34,009 bases of DNA from Streptomyces sp. TRM68367 (GCF_014495685.1 NZ_JACTVI010000089.1:1-34009), one strand, 5' to 3'. Shown: positions 8,305-16,811, numbered from the stretch's first letter. Notes: generated by a model not told the origin, from the sequence alone. Translations and numbers: made by a program.

Positions 8305-8631
8305 TCACGTGTTACGCGAGAGGTTCTTCCGGTACAGGGCGATGGCCTGCTCGGTCGGGTAGTTGGGGACGGTGACCGTTTCGCCGGTTTCCTTCGACAC
8401 CACGATCTTTGCTCCGCCGGGCGGAGCGGGCTGCGGTCGGCCGGCGGCGTCGGTGCGGGGCGGGAAGACCGCGTACACCAGGTAGCCGATGTCGAACTCG
8501 TGGACGTTCAGTTCGGCGGGGGTGCCATCGGGGAGTTTGGGCTGGGCATAACGCGCGCGGACGATCTCGACGGCTTGGTCCGGGGTCGTGGGCGGGCCTT
8601 GTGGTGCTGGGGCGGGGATGTCGGGAGCCAT
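8305..8631 (-). CDS. Small likely immunity protein (Imm35/YrhB-like)
   Basis: The 108-residue protein has an N-terminal helix (TPDQAVEIVRARYAQP), a beta region (FDIGYLVYAVFP) and a C-terminal GGAKIVVSKETGETVTVPNYP segment. This order resembles Imm35/YrhB-like immunity proteins, in which a strand carrying 'V-D/K-x-x-T-G' follows a Trp/Tyr-rich sheet. The assignment is by eye and tentative. AAGGAAG lies five bases before the ATG. It sits 34 bases downstream of the Imm49 gene, so it is probably translated from the toxin transcript. Since the toxin carries two catalytic domains, this protein is a candidate neutraliser of one of them. Confidence 0.6.
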   Translation of the reverse strand: MAPDIPAPAPQGPPTTPDQAVEIVRARYAQPKLPDGTPAELNVHEFDIGYLVYAVFPPRTDAAGRPQPAPPGGAKIVVSKETGETVTVPNYPTEQAIALYRKNLSRNT

Positions 8632-8665
8632 GGACTTCCTTCTGCTGCCTGGGGTGCGGGGTTGG

Positions 8666-9517
8666 TCAGGTGGGGAATTCGTTGACCCAGGCGCCTTCGA
8701 GGAGGTGCTTGGGGAGGTATTCGGATTCGACGGTGATGGTGAAGCCGGCCTGAACGGCGAGGCAGCAGACGCCCAGTGGGCCCAGAGCTACGAGGCCTTC
8801 GGTGTCGAGTGCGCGGTCCTCGTCGTGGGTCCAGTAGTCCTTGTGCCACTCCAGGGCTTTGGCCAGTTCGGTGTTGAACTTGTCCTGGTCGCCGCGTGCG
8901 AGCTGGGTCAGGAGGTTCATCGGGGGATACATGATTTGGAGGACGCCGTCGCGTGGGGCGTGCCGCAGGGCGGCGGGGTCGGTTCCCTCCACCGCGGCCA
9001 CGAGCTTGTCGCCGAGTTTGGGGCGCTTGAGCCAGTAGGCCTGCAGTGCTTCCACCCAGTTGTAGATGTATTCGTCGAGGAGTCCGTCGGCTTGCCGAAG
9101 GCGTGAGGCGGGGAATTGGCAGAGTTCGGTCATGCGTTTTTTCTCGCGGCAGATGCAGGCGAGCCAGAAGGCGTTGAGCCAGTTGCCGGCGTGGGCGCGG
9201 GGCAGGGCGCCGGCGCGGATGGTGTGCATCTTGTGACCGATGCGGTACTCGATGCTGCCGGTCGTGGCCTGGGCTGAGGCGAAGAGGGCGGAGCCGACCT
9301 GCATGGCGGTGACGCAGGCTTCCCACGTCTCCAGCTTGTCGGCTTCCGGGTCCAGTGTGCAGCGCAGGCCGAAGAGCTTGATGGCATCGGCCAGAACGTT
9401 CGAGAACCACGAGGGTTCGGTGCGCAGGTCTTCGACGTCCTCCCAGAAGTCCTCGGTGTGGGATTCGAGGATTTTCGGGATGTTTCGCGTCGGGGACTCA
9501 TGTCGTGGAATCCGCAT
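8666..9517 (-). CDS. Imm49-family immunity protein
   Basis: The 283-residue, largely helical protein matches the Imm49 immunity family in size and in its conserved pattern. That pattern includes a WVEALQAYW helix near 155-165, a PPMNLLTQLARGDQDKFN stretch, ALEWHKDYWTHDED near 225-238, and the C-terminal VESEYLPKHLLEGAWVN. Imm49 proteins bind and neutralise the toxin encoded next to them in polymorphic toxin systems. The ATG lies 20 bases inside the 3' end of the toxin gene with GAAGGAAAG before it, so translation is probably coupled and antidote is made with each toxin. Which toxin domain it blocks is not known; position next to the C-terminal domain favours the nuclease. Confidence 0.85.
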   Translation of the reverse strand: MRIPRHESPTRNIPKILESHTEDFWEDVEDLRTEPSWFSNVLADAIKLFGLRCTLDPEADKLETWEACVTAMQVGSALFASAQATTGSIEYRIGHKMHTIRAGALPRAHAGNWLNAFWLACICREKKRMTELCQFPASRLRQADGLLDEYIYNWVEALQAYWLKRPKLGDKLVAAVEGTDPAALRHAPRDGVLQIMYPPMNLLTQLARGDQDKFNTELAKALEWHKDYWTHDEDRALDTEGLVALGPLGVCCLAVQAGFTITVESEYLPKHLLEGAWVNEFPT

Positions 9518-12500
9518 CGCTTTCCTTCTCCGCTTCCGTTCTGATGTCGAACTGTTTCATTTCGTAGCCCTGATGCTCGCCCCCGGCGGAGTTTCCCTTG
9601 ACGAGTATGTACTTGACTCGCGATGGGTTCGCGTTCAAAGCCTTCCTGAGGTCGCGTGCCAGCCGCCGCTCTGCCTGGGCGGCTTCCAGCTCGGTATCGG
9701 TCTTGGCGTTCTTCTCGTTCGCGAGTGCGCGCTTCTCCATCTCATGCAAGATCGTCTCAAAGTACGGGCGCGTCCCCTGCCGGACCTTCGGCACGCCAGG
9801 GGTCGGCTCGTCCTGGCCCGCCTCGTCCTCGTTCTGCGCACCCTCATCATGCCCCTGGCCGGGATCGCCCGATGAGACGGCCTGGCCCGAACCTTGCTCC
9901 GACGGGATACCTCGTCGTTGGCCGAGTTCGGCGGTCGTGGAGCCCTTGGCCTCCACGACGACGAACTCGGGTGGGTTCTTGCTCGGATCCATCCAGATCT
10001 GGTCGAACCGGTTGTTGCCCATGGCCCGATCGTCGACGCGGTTGTGGTCCTCGAAATGCTGGGGCATCACGTGGAACTCGGCTACGGCCTCACCGTAGTC
10101 CTCGCTTGCCCGCGTCATCTTTCCGTGGAGGGGGCTGTGTTTCGCGTCGGCTTCCTGGAACCTCTTCAGATTCTCGGGAGTTTTGTTCGCCTCGTAGGCT
10201 TCCTTCGCCGCTTGCCGGTCCAGGTGCGGCTGCCGGTCCGCGTTGATGGCGTCCTGGCGGGCCTTGGCGTACTTGTCGAGCAGCTCCAAGTTCTTCTCGG
10301 AGATCTTCTCTTCGCGGTCACCCTTGTGCTCGCCCTCGTCGATGTACGACTCGGGATCGGCGTCCGGGGCATCGTTGGCCAGCATCCAGGGAGTGTCGGG
10401 ATCGCCGGTGGGATGCAATTGGGGGACAGGACGGCCGTCCTCGGCAGGGGCTGTCACGCTCCGGCGGTAGCCGCTCTTCGGGTGGTAGTACTTCTCGAAC
10501 CAGGCCTTGTCCTTCGGATCCTTTGAATTGGCGCGCGCGAGCATGTCCAGATCACGCTGCCGACGGCTTTCCACGTCGTCGTTCGAAGAATTGCCTGCCG
10601 GATCTGCCGGACCGGAGGGCCGCTCGGGACTCGTCGGCTGGGATGGCTGCTGCGTGTTCTCGGCCGCGATGTCGCCGTACAGCGGCTTCTTTCCGTTGAT
10701 GGAGTCCTTGACGTAATTGGCCGCGTCGGCGTTCTTGCCGTCCGGCAGGCTCTCGCGCCTGGGGACCGCGGAGTCCTCGTTCATGTCGCTCGGGTGGTCG
10801 CGATGGTCGTCCATCGGCGACTGATGCGGTACTTCGGGCCGTGTCCCGTCCGAGGTCTCGGACCGGTTCTTGTGCGGCGTCTCCGAGCGGGGATCATCGG
10901 CATGATCAGTGCGTGTCTCGTCCGGCTGCTGTGTGGTGTTCGGGCGCTGGCTGTCGGGGCGCTCGTCGGTCTCCGGCCTCTTCTGCGTGGGGGTGTCCCG
11001 ATGCGGGGCCGACGTGCGCGGGTCCGACGTGCGCGGGTCCGAAGCACGAGGGTCCGACGTGCGCGGGTCCGAAGCACGAGGATCGGACGTACGCGGGTCC
11101 ATGGTGCGGGGGTCCGCGGTGCGTGGGTCGGTGGCCCGAGGGTCCGTGCTCTGCTGGTGCGGGATGGATGTACGCGGGTCCGAGGGCGTGGCGTTCTGCT
11201 GAGGTGTGTCCCGGTTGGGCGTGGGGTCGTTCGCCGTGTCCGTCGCAGTACGGGTGTCGGTGGACAGCTGCCGGTGTTCCGAGGAGGAGTCGGGGCGCGT
11301 CGCCTCGTCCGGACGTGACTGCTGGTCCGGGGTTCTCGGTGTCCCCGGGGACGGCTCACGGCCATCGGCCGTGCCATCCGGCTTGGATGTGCTCGGATCG
11401 GCCGTCGACGGCTGCGTGGGGTCCGCGTTGTTCGATGCGTCTGAGGACGGCGGGGCTGTCGGCTTGGGGGAGTCGGTTGCCGCGTCGGTGCTGTCGCCCT
11501 GCGTGAGGGTGTCGTCCGAGGTGTCGTTCTGCGGGTTCTGGTTGTTCTCCGGCTGACCGTGGTTCTCGGAGTTCTCCTGCTGGGAGGCGTCGCCATTCTG
11601 GTCCTGCGCCTCGTCGTTCTGGCTCTTGGAGTCCTCGGTGTCCTTGTCGTCGGGCTTGCTGGTGTCGATGGGGTTGCGGTCGGCGTCCAGCGGGATGTGC
11701 CAGACATGCTTGGCCTTGTCGATGTGGAGGGGCTTGTCGCTGACCTCTCCGCTCTGGGTGTCGATCCAGACGATCTTGCCGTTGTGGTTGACGACGTTGA
11801 AGGCGTGGCCGCCTCCGCCGGGCCAGTCGACTTGGACGATGGCCGCTGAGCCGGGTCCTGCTTGCTGGAGAGTGGAGGCGATGTTGCCGGCGGTGTCGGG
11901 GTCGTTGCCGGGGCCGGCGTAGGTGTGGGCGGCGCCGGTCCAGCGGATCTGGTTGTCGTTCGCGTTGTCCTCGGGGGTGAACGGGTTGTGCTTGCCGTTT
12001 TCGTCGAGGTCGACGGTTCGCGGGGCTGAGACCTGAGGGTTTCCGTACCAGGTCTCCAGGAAGGAGCGGGAGCAGTCGGCGCAGTTGTTGCTGCGTCCCG
12101 GGACCGTGTTGCCGCCGTCGTTCTGGAGTTGTGCCCAGGGGCCGAAGGGGTCGGGGAAGCGCTCCGGTGTGCCGTCTTCGTTGTGCGGGACCGCGTCGAC
12201 CAGTGCCTGCTGGTCGGAGGGGTCAGGTTCGGACAGGCCTCCGGGAGAGTGGTCCAGGTCGGCGCGGATGTCATCCAGGCTGTCCTGCTGGGGCTGGTCC
12301 TTGGGCGTGCCGGAGTTGTCGGCCTCGGGCGAGCCAGGCGGCTGCGGCGTGGCAGAGGCCGCGTGCGACGGTGATCCGGAGGTACTCGGGGTGGTGATGA
12401 CGGTGTGTATCGGGACCGCCGTCACCTGCTGCCGTTGCTGCTGCTGTGAGTCGGGCGGTGTGTTGTCCGGCTTGTGGGACTGTGCGGCCGGCTGCTGCGG

Positions 12501-14735
12501 AGCGTTGGGGGTGTTCGGCGTGGAGCCCGCGGGCTGGTGGGGTGGCCTGGTGGGGGAGGAGCCGGTGCTCGGGTGGTTCGGAGTGCCGGGCGTGCCCTGA
12601 GTGGTGGGGTTGGTGGTGGGGCCGGGCTGGGTGGACGAGTTCGGGGTACCGCTGTTCGGCGTCGACGTGCGCTCGGATCCGCCGCCGGTCGACGTGGAGG
12701 GCGTCGCCGTGGGAGTGCTGGTGGACGGCGATGCGGTCCTGTGGGGAGACGACTGGGCGGGGTTCTGGCTCGGGGTGGTCGTACTCGGGTTCTGGCCCGG
12801 GGTGTGGGTACGGGTGCCGCCGGTCGGGTCCGTGGTGTTGCGGGGCGTGGTGCCGTCGTTCGGGGTTGTGGACCTGGGGTTGCTGCGGGGCGGCGTGCGA
12901 TCGCCCGGCGTCGTACCGGGGTGGTTGCGGGGCGTGCTTCCGTCTCCCGGAGTCGTGCTTCCGGGAGTGCGCTGGGCCGGTGTTCGGGCGTCCGGCGTGC
13001 CGGGAGAGCGGCCGTCCGCTGTGCCAGGGGTGCGGCCGTCCGCCGTACCCGGTATTCGCCCGTCCGGCGTCGAGGCAGGGGTACTCCGGGGCGTCGTCGG
13101 AGACGTCGGGCTCGGAGTGGAGGCAGGTCCCGTTCCCGTGGAAGAGGGCGTACCAGGCGTACCCGGCGTACCGGCGGAAGGATGCCTCGCCGCAGCCGAG
13201 TTGGGGGTCGGGCTGGTCGGGCCGGCGGCCGAGGACGTACCAGCGGATGCGCCCGAACCGTGGTGCGAGCCGCCCAGACCACCCGCGGTAGAAGGAGCCA
13301 CAGGCGACGTCGGTACGCCCGAGCCGCCATCCGCACGGCCCCCCGTGCCCGCAGGGGAAGGGTCGCTCGTCGTCGGAATGGGCGCCGCGTTGGACTGCGT
13401 GGGGACGCTGGCTGCCAGGCCGTCGATCTGGGTGCCGATCGTGCCGCCCCCTGGCGAGGACGACGTACCGCCGGACGATGCGGACGCGGGCGCGGACTGC
13501 GGAGACGGCGACGACAGGCCGGATACGGAGGAACCGCCGCCGGTGTGGGAAGGGCCGGACGTGTTCGGCGTGCCGGACGAACCGTTTGAGTCCGGGGTGT
13601 TGGGCGACGCTCCGCCGGGCGTGGGGTCGTCGAAGTCCGACAGGGACGGGCCTGACTGAGACGGCGTCGGCCTCGAAAACGGCGAGTCCGAGGAGGACGG
13701 ACTCTGCCCGGAGCCGGAACCCCAGTCGGGGCCCGCACCCACATCCGGTGCGCCGATGTCGGTGCCGCCGGTGTCGGCGGATATCCCGCTGCCTATGTTC
13801 GTACCCGGGCCGGTACCGGTGTTCGTACGCGTCGAGTTGGCGGAGTCCGACCCCGACGAGCTGGAGTCGGAGGAGTTGGAACTCCCCGAGTCGGACTCAC
13901 CGCTGCCGTCGCCGCTGCCACTGCTCCCGTCGACACCGTCCCCGCTGTTGCTGCCCGGCGTACCCGACGACCCGTCGTACCCGTCGATACGGCTGTCGAT
14001 CGCGTGATGGAACCGGTTACCGGCCTTCTGGCCGAGGCTGTCGCGCACCCCCTCGGCCAGGGTCTGCGGGGTCTGCCTGAGGGCCTCCAGACCCGCCGTG
14101 CCACCGGCCTTGATGGTGGCGCCGACGTCGTAGCCCTCCTGGGCGCCGAAGCCGACGTTCACCGTCTGCCGGACGAGGTCGGTGATGATCGCCTCGATCG
14201 CGGAGATCGCGGGCTCTTTCATCGCCTCGACGATCGCCTCCATCAACGCCTGTTTGAGCTCGTCGAGGAGACGGCGCACGATCAGCCGGGTCACCTGGGT
14301 GGCGCCGAGGCCGGCGACCTCGGACAGGCCGAAGGTGAAGGGGGCGGCGGCATGGGCGGCCAGGATCTCGATGGCCAGGGCGATCAGCTGGGCGATCACC
14401 GCCCACTTGGCGAACTCGACGAGGTAGGCGCAGGCCTCCATCACGTTCGCGATGATGAAGGCGGCCTGGGCGGCGTTGGCGAGGTAGCCGTCGGAGCCGC
14501 CTCCGCCGTCGAACTTGGCGTAGGTCTTGGTGAACGCGTCGATCGACTCACCGGCGTTGTGGGCGGTCACCATGCGGGCGCTGGTGTTCGCCGCGGTGTG
14601 CAGCTCGGTGACGTCCTCGCCGAACTGCCGCCACAGGGCGGCTGAGTCTCTGAGCTTGTCCTCATCCGCCGTGGGCCAGTTGTAGCCCAGCATCTGGAGA
14701 ACCCATTCGAGTTCGTCCGGCAGCATCATCGACAC
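9498..14735 (-). CDS. ESX polymorphic toxin with Tox-PL and nuclease domains
   Basis: This 1745-residue effector starts with a CpnT-like/WXG100_2 delivery domain (1 to about 210). The GTG at 14735 is chosen because its product then aligns with the start of the 3942 protein; an upstream in-frame start at 14846 gives no homologous residues. A Ser/Gly/Pro/Thr-rich linker (about 250-830) leads to a papain-fold glutamine-deamidase (Tox-PL) domain at about 840-1010 with the expected triad: Cys885 in NNCADC, His977 in GGGHAFNVVN, Asp992 in WIDTQSGE. After a second Pro/Asp/Arg-rich linker comes a C-terminal domain (about 1385-1745) with Asp1578 (RFDQIWMD), Glu1595 and Lys1597 (VVVEAKG), the D-(X)n-EXK pattern of PD-(D/E)XK nucleases. 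Tox-PL domains deamidate or cleave host proteins; the nuclease would cut nucleic acid. Its 3' end overlaps the immunity gene. Confidence 0.85.
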   Translation of the reverse strand: MSMMLPDELEWVLQMLGYNWPTADEDKLRDSAALWRQFGEDVTELHTAANTSARMVTAHNAGESIDAFTKTYAKFDGGGGSDGYLANAAQAAFIIANVMEACAYLVEFAKWAVIAQLIALAIEILAAHAAAPFTFGLSEVAGLGATQVTRLIVRRLLDELKQALMEAIVEAMKEPAISAIEAIITDLVRQTVNVGFGAQEGYDVGATIKAGGTAGLEALRQTPQTLAEGVRDSLGQKAGNRFHHAIDSRIDGYDGSSGTPGSNSGDGVDGSSGSGDGSGESDSGSSNSSDSSSSGSDSANSTRTNTGTGPGTNIGSGISADTGGTDIGAPDVGAGPDWGSGSGQSPSSSDSPFSRPTPSQSGPSLSDFDDPTPGGASPNTPDSNGSSGTPNTSGPSHTGGGSSVSGLSSPSPQSAPASASSGGTSSSPGGGTIGTQIDGLAASVPTQSNAAPIPTTSDPSPAGTGGRADGGSGVPTSPVAPSTAGGLGGSHHGSGASAGTSSAAGPTSPTPNSAAARHPSAGTPGTPGTPSSTGTGPASTPSPTSPTTPRSTPASTPDGRIPGTADGRTPGTADGRSPGTPDARTPAQRTPGSTTPGDGSTPRNHPGTTPGDRTPPRSNPRSTTPNDGTTPRNTTDPTGGTRTHTPGQNPSTTTPSQNPAQSSPHRTASPSTSTPTATPSTSTGGGSERTSTPNSGTPNSSTQPGPTTNPTTQGTPGTPNHPSTGSSPTRPPHQPAGSTPNTPNAPQQPAAQSHKPDNTPPDSQQQQRQQVTAVPIHTVITTPSTSGSPSHAASATPQPPGSPEADNSGTPKDQPQQDSLDDIRADLDHSPGGLSEPDPSDQQALVDAVPHNEDGTPERFPDPFGPWAQLQNDGGNTVPGRSNNCADCSRSFLETWYGNPQVSAPRTVDLDENGKHNPFTPEDNANDNQIRWTGAAHTYAGPGNDPDTAGNIASTLQQAGPGSAAIVQVDWPGGGGHAFNVVNHNGKIVWIDTQSGEVSDKPLHIDKAKHVWHIPLDADRNPIDTSKPDDKDTEDSKSQNDEAQDQNGDASQQENSENHGQPENNQNPQNDTSDDTLTQGDSTDAATDSPKPTAPPSSDASNNADPTQPSTADPSTSKPDGTADGREPSPGTPRTPDQQSRPDEATRPDSSSEHRQLSTDTRTATDTANDPTPNRDTPQQNATPSDPRTSIPHQQSTDPRATDPRTADPRTMDPRTSDPRASDPRTSDPRASDPRTSDPRTSAPHRDTPTQKRPETDERPDSQRPNTTQQPDETRTDHADDPRSETPHKNRSETSDGTRPEVPHQSPMDDHRDHPSDMNEDSAVPRRESLPDGKNADAANYVKDSINGKKPLYGDIAAENTQQPSQPTSPERPSGPADPAGNSSNDDVESRRQRDLDMLARANSKDPKDKAWFEKYYHPKSGYRRSVTAPAEDGRPVPQLHPTGDPDTPWMLANDAPDADPESYIDEGEHKGDREEKISEKNLELLDKYAKARQDAINADRQPHLDRQAAKEAYEANKTPENLKRFQEADAKHSPLHGKMTRASEDYGEAVAEFHVMPQHFEDHNRVDDRAMGNNRFDQIWMDPSKNPPEFVVVEAKGSTTAELGQRRGIPSEQGSGQAVSSGDPGQGHDEGAQNEDEAGQDEPTPGVPKVRQGTRPYFETILHEMEKRALANEKNAKTDTELEAAQAERRLARDLRKALNANPSRVKYILVKGNSAGGEHQGYEMKQFDIRTEAEKESDADSTT
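11010..11144 (-). repeat. Nine tandem 15-bp repeats coding DPR-x-x units
   Basis: Residues about 1198-1242 of the toxin are nine five-residue units of the form DPRTS, DPRAS, DPRTA and similar. The central units alternate DPRTS and DPRAS as near-exact 30-bp pairs. The segment lies in the linker between the two catalytic domains, and copy number may vary. Confidence 0.9.
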
Positions 14736-15036
14736 AGCAGCAAGCACCCCCGTCAGACACCACGGCCGTACAACTCCCTCATTCGTCAAGGGAAAACACA
14801 CAGGAGTACAGCCGTCCGCAAAGTTTACGGAGTTACCTGTCGGCAACTTGAGGAGATTGCTGTCACAAATCTGTTGCAGGTGGGCGCTGTTGTAACGAGC
14901 AGCGAGGTGCGAGACCGTTCACTGCGTACGGCCCTCCGCGCGCTCGGACTCGCCGAGCCAGAGGTCCGGGACGTACTGCCACAGCGGGCGCCAGCATGAA
15001 AACGAGGCCCGCGAACCCTGCGAAACCGGACTCGCT
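14736..15036. other. Intergenic region upstream of the toxin gene
   Basis: No gene is supported in these 301 bases. They lie between the end of the membrane gene at 15037 and the toxin start and presumably carry the toxin promoter, read leftward. The minus strand contains CTTGACGAATG at 14790-14780, with a TTGACG that could be a -35 element, but no good -10 sits at the right distance. Confidence 0.4.
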
Positions 15037-15693
15037 TCAGACGAAGTAACTGACAAGGAACGACACCCCGGCTCCGACGAGACCCACGCCGATCATCCCG
15101 ATCACGGCCGGCCGCGTCACTCCCCGCCTCGCCGCCTCCCACGCCGCGTCGAACGAGATACGGCTCTGGCCGAACGGGGCGAAACCGGTAGCGAGGCAGA
15201 AGACGCCGAGTCCGGTGAGGACCCAGCCGCCGAAGAAGGCGCCGAACCAGCGCCAGGCCCGGTCCATGCCGGACTGGACGTAGTCGGCGTCCGTCGCGTC
15301 ATCCGCCGTCGCGGGCTCGGTCTGCTGCACGGACAACTCGGTGCCCTGCGCGTACCGTTGCCTGACCTGCACCGCGGCACTGGCGTCCGTGCTGCTGCCG
15401 TTCTCGGAGACGAAGGTGCCCTCACAGCGGACGGGCCGGCGGTTCTTTCGGCTGCTGCGCGAGGCGTTGTTCGGGTAACTCACCTCGCACTGCTGCACCG
15501 TCAGGGTGCCGTGCGTGCCCGCCCAACCCGCCGCGTAAGCACCCTCGTGCGCGCCGAATCCGCTCAGCGCGAGCCCGGCGAGCAGAAAGACCAGGCCGCC
15601 GGCCCGCCCGAGGCGCCCGAAGGCCCTGCCGACGAGCCCGGCGAGAGAACGGTCCTCTCCGGTGCCGCTTCCTGTGCCTTGCGTCCGAGCCAT
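15037..15693 (-). CDS. Small membrane protein with a two-cysteine outer domain
   Basis: The ATG at 15693 gives 218 residues and has GAAGGA ten bases upstream; longer forms would run into the divergent gene's promoter. The plan is a membrane segment at about 28-48, a domain with two cysteines (VQQCEVSY and VRCEGTF) and two membrane segments at about 155-180 and 195-217. The spacing of the Cys pair and the phrase around it match the protein at 2241-2852 (ETCTVDY, KWCYGTF), so they are paralogs. The gene precedes the toxin on the same strand, about 300 bases away. It could anchor or assist the effector, but its function is unknown. Confidence 0.75.
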   Translation of the reverse strand: MARTQGTGSGTGEDRSLAGLVGRAFGRLGRAGGLVFLLAGLALSGFGAHEGAYAAGWAGTHGTLTVQQCEVSYPNNASRSSRKNRRPVRCEGTFVSENGSSTDASAAVQVRQRYAQGTELSVQQTEPATADDATDADYVQSGMDRAWRWFGAFFGGWVLTGLGVFCLATGFAPFGQSRISFDAAWEAARRGVTRPAVIGMIGVGLVGAGVSFLVSYFV

Positions 15694-15792
15694 GACGATG
15701 CGGTCCTTCTCTTCCTCGGCCAGTGGGGGCCCAGCATGGCACCCGTGTGTGACGGGAGATACTTCAGGTGTCGAGATGCGAGGAGAAGTGAC

Positions 15793-16221
15793 ATGACCAG
15801 GCAACCCGAGAACTCATCCAGCCCGCACGGTTCTTCGCCGGAACGCGGTGTGCTCGACGAGGCCCTCGAACCGGAGCAGAGACGTTCTCTGAACTCCGCC
15901 CTGCGCAAGCTGTCCGAGACCGAAGGCGCCGGCAAGGACATGCAGGAGGCGGCCAAGAGGCTGCTCTCCGGCCGCCTCGCCCTGCGCGACGCCCTGGACG
16001 ACCCCGCGGTGTCACGCGCCCTGAACGGCGGCATGGCCTCCCTGCGCGGTCAGTGGGAGTCGTTGTCGGAGGAAGAGCGCGATCAGATCAGGCACGGCGA
16101 GGCGCCTGCGAGCGGTGGCCCCTCCTCCGGACCGTCCGAGCAGAGGCGCTCGGAGGGCGAGGGCTCGCAGTCCGGGAAGAAGAGCCAGGGGCGGCACAGC
16201 GGCGGTTTCTCGCTGTACTGA
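15793..16221 (+). CDS. Small helical protein of an ESX effector set
   Basis: The 142-residue protein starts at an ATG behind AGGAG. The first 25 residues are polar and disordered-looking. A helical core follows (about 28-100) with LRKLSETEG, MQEAAKRLLSGRLALRDAL and a Trp in LRGQWESLSEEE. The tail is Ser/Gly-rich and hydrophilic. The core resembles the shorter protein at 5078-5365. The gene is divergent from the 15037-15693 membrane gene, with starts about 100 bases apart. No known domain was recognised. An accessory or chaperone role beside the ESX effector is inferred from the fact that both copies occur in such a set. Confidence 0.7.
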   Translation: MTRQPENSSSPHGSSPERGVLDEALEPEQRRSLNSALRKLSETEGAGKDMQEAAKRLLSGRLALRDALDDPAVSRALNGGMASLRGQWESLSEEERDQIRHGEAPASGGPSSGPSEQRRSEGEGSQSGKKSQGRHSGGFSLY

Positions 16222-16493
16222 GCGGTCCCTGAGCAATCAGCTCAGTCAGCTTGTGACCGGCCGCCGCCCGCGGTTGCGGGGCGAGCTGAAGGCCGCCGCA
16301 TTACTTCGTCGGAAGTGGCTCTCCGGATCCGCGACGTTGACACAGCCGCCGATGTCCGAGCCGGTCGGGGTCCCGTCCTCCGCCATCGCGGACCCATTCA
16401 CGTACGACCCCGGTCCTGGGCACCCGACCCACCCCCGGGTGCCGGGCGACGGCCCTCACTGCAAACGCCGGAAACACGACCCCCGAAGACGAC
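16222..16493. other. Gene-poor gap with a weak 46-codon frame
   Basis: Between the helical-protein gene and the DUF397 gene, the minus strand has a 46-codon frame (16246-16386) beginning MAEDGTPTGSDIGGC. Its first 27 codons have G/C-rich third positions and the rest do not. It has no clear ribosome site and is not called as a gene. The gap also holds a hairpin at 16419-16443. Confidence 0.4.
16419..16443 (-). terminator. Hairpin downstream of the DUF397 gene
   Basis: GGCACCCG at 16419-16426 pairs with CGGGTGCC at 16436-16443 across a nine-base loop, about 50 bases past the stop of the minus-strand DUF397 gene. There is no T-run. Confidence 0.5.
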
Positions 16494-16811
16494 CTACTCG
16501 GCCGCCACCCCACCGTCGTGCGGCGCAGGCCCCAGGTCGAACTCCCCGTCCCGCGCCCCGAGTACGAACGCCCGCCACTCCGCCTCGGTGTACCGCAGCA
16601 CGGTGCCGGGATCGAGGGAGGACCGCATGGCCACCGCGCCCTCGGGCAGGTACGCGATCTCGACCCGCTCCTCATGCGTCTCGGTACCGGGCGCGCAGTG
16701 CCAGTCGACGTCCGAGATGTCGAGCGAGTAGAGCTCGTCCCGCTCCCGTTCCTTACGCGCCTTGATGTCCTCGACCTGGGTCCCGACCTCGTTGTCCCGT
16801 GCCTCGGTCAT
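16494..16811 (-). CDS. DUF397-family protein
   Basis: This 105-residue protein carries a DUF397 core: VDWHCAPGTETHEERVEIAYLPEGAVAMRSS, then a Trp-Arg-Ala-Phe segment and GARDGEFDLG at the end. DUF397 proteins are abundant in streptomycetes and usually sit beside an XRE-type helix-turn-helix regulator, where they can act as its partner. Some such pairs work like toxin-antitoxin or developmental switches. Here no such regulator is adjacent. The first 35 residues are charged and helical (KARKERERDELYSL), longer than in most members. AGGAAGAGG precedes the ATG. It lies 85 bases downstream of the WXG100-like gene on the same strand. Confidence 0.8.
   Translation of the reverse strand: MTEARDNEVGTQVEDIKARKERERDELYSLDISDVDWHCAPGTETHEERVEIAYLPEGAVAMRSSLDPGTVLRYTEAEWRAFVLGARDGEFDLGPAPHDGGVAAE

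Noticed and set aside
11010..11144. CRISPR-like repeat array
   Set aside because: The 15-bp units are directly tandem without spacers and code for DPR-x-x repeats in frame with the toxin.
12474..13659. Long plus-strand open frames opposite the toxin's linker
   Set aside because: They are Gly/Arg/Val-rich antisense frames of a biased Ser/Pro/Thr coding region and have no recognisable domains.
14736..14846. In-frame upstream start that would lengthen the toxin by 37 residues
   Set aside because: The added residues match nothing in the paralog at 3942, whose start aligns with GTG 14735.
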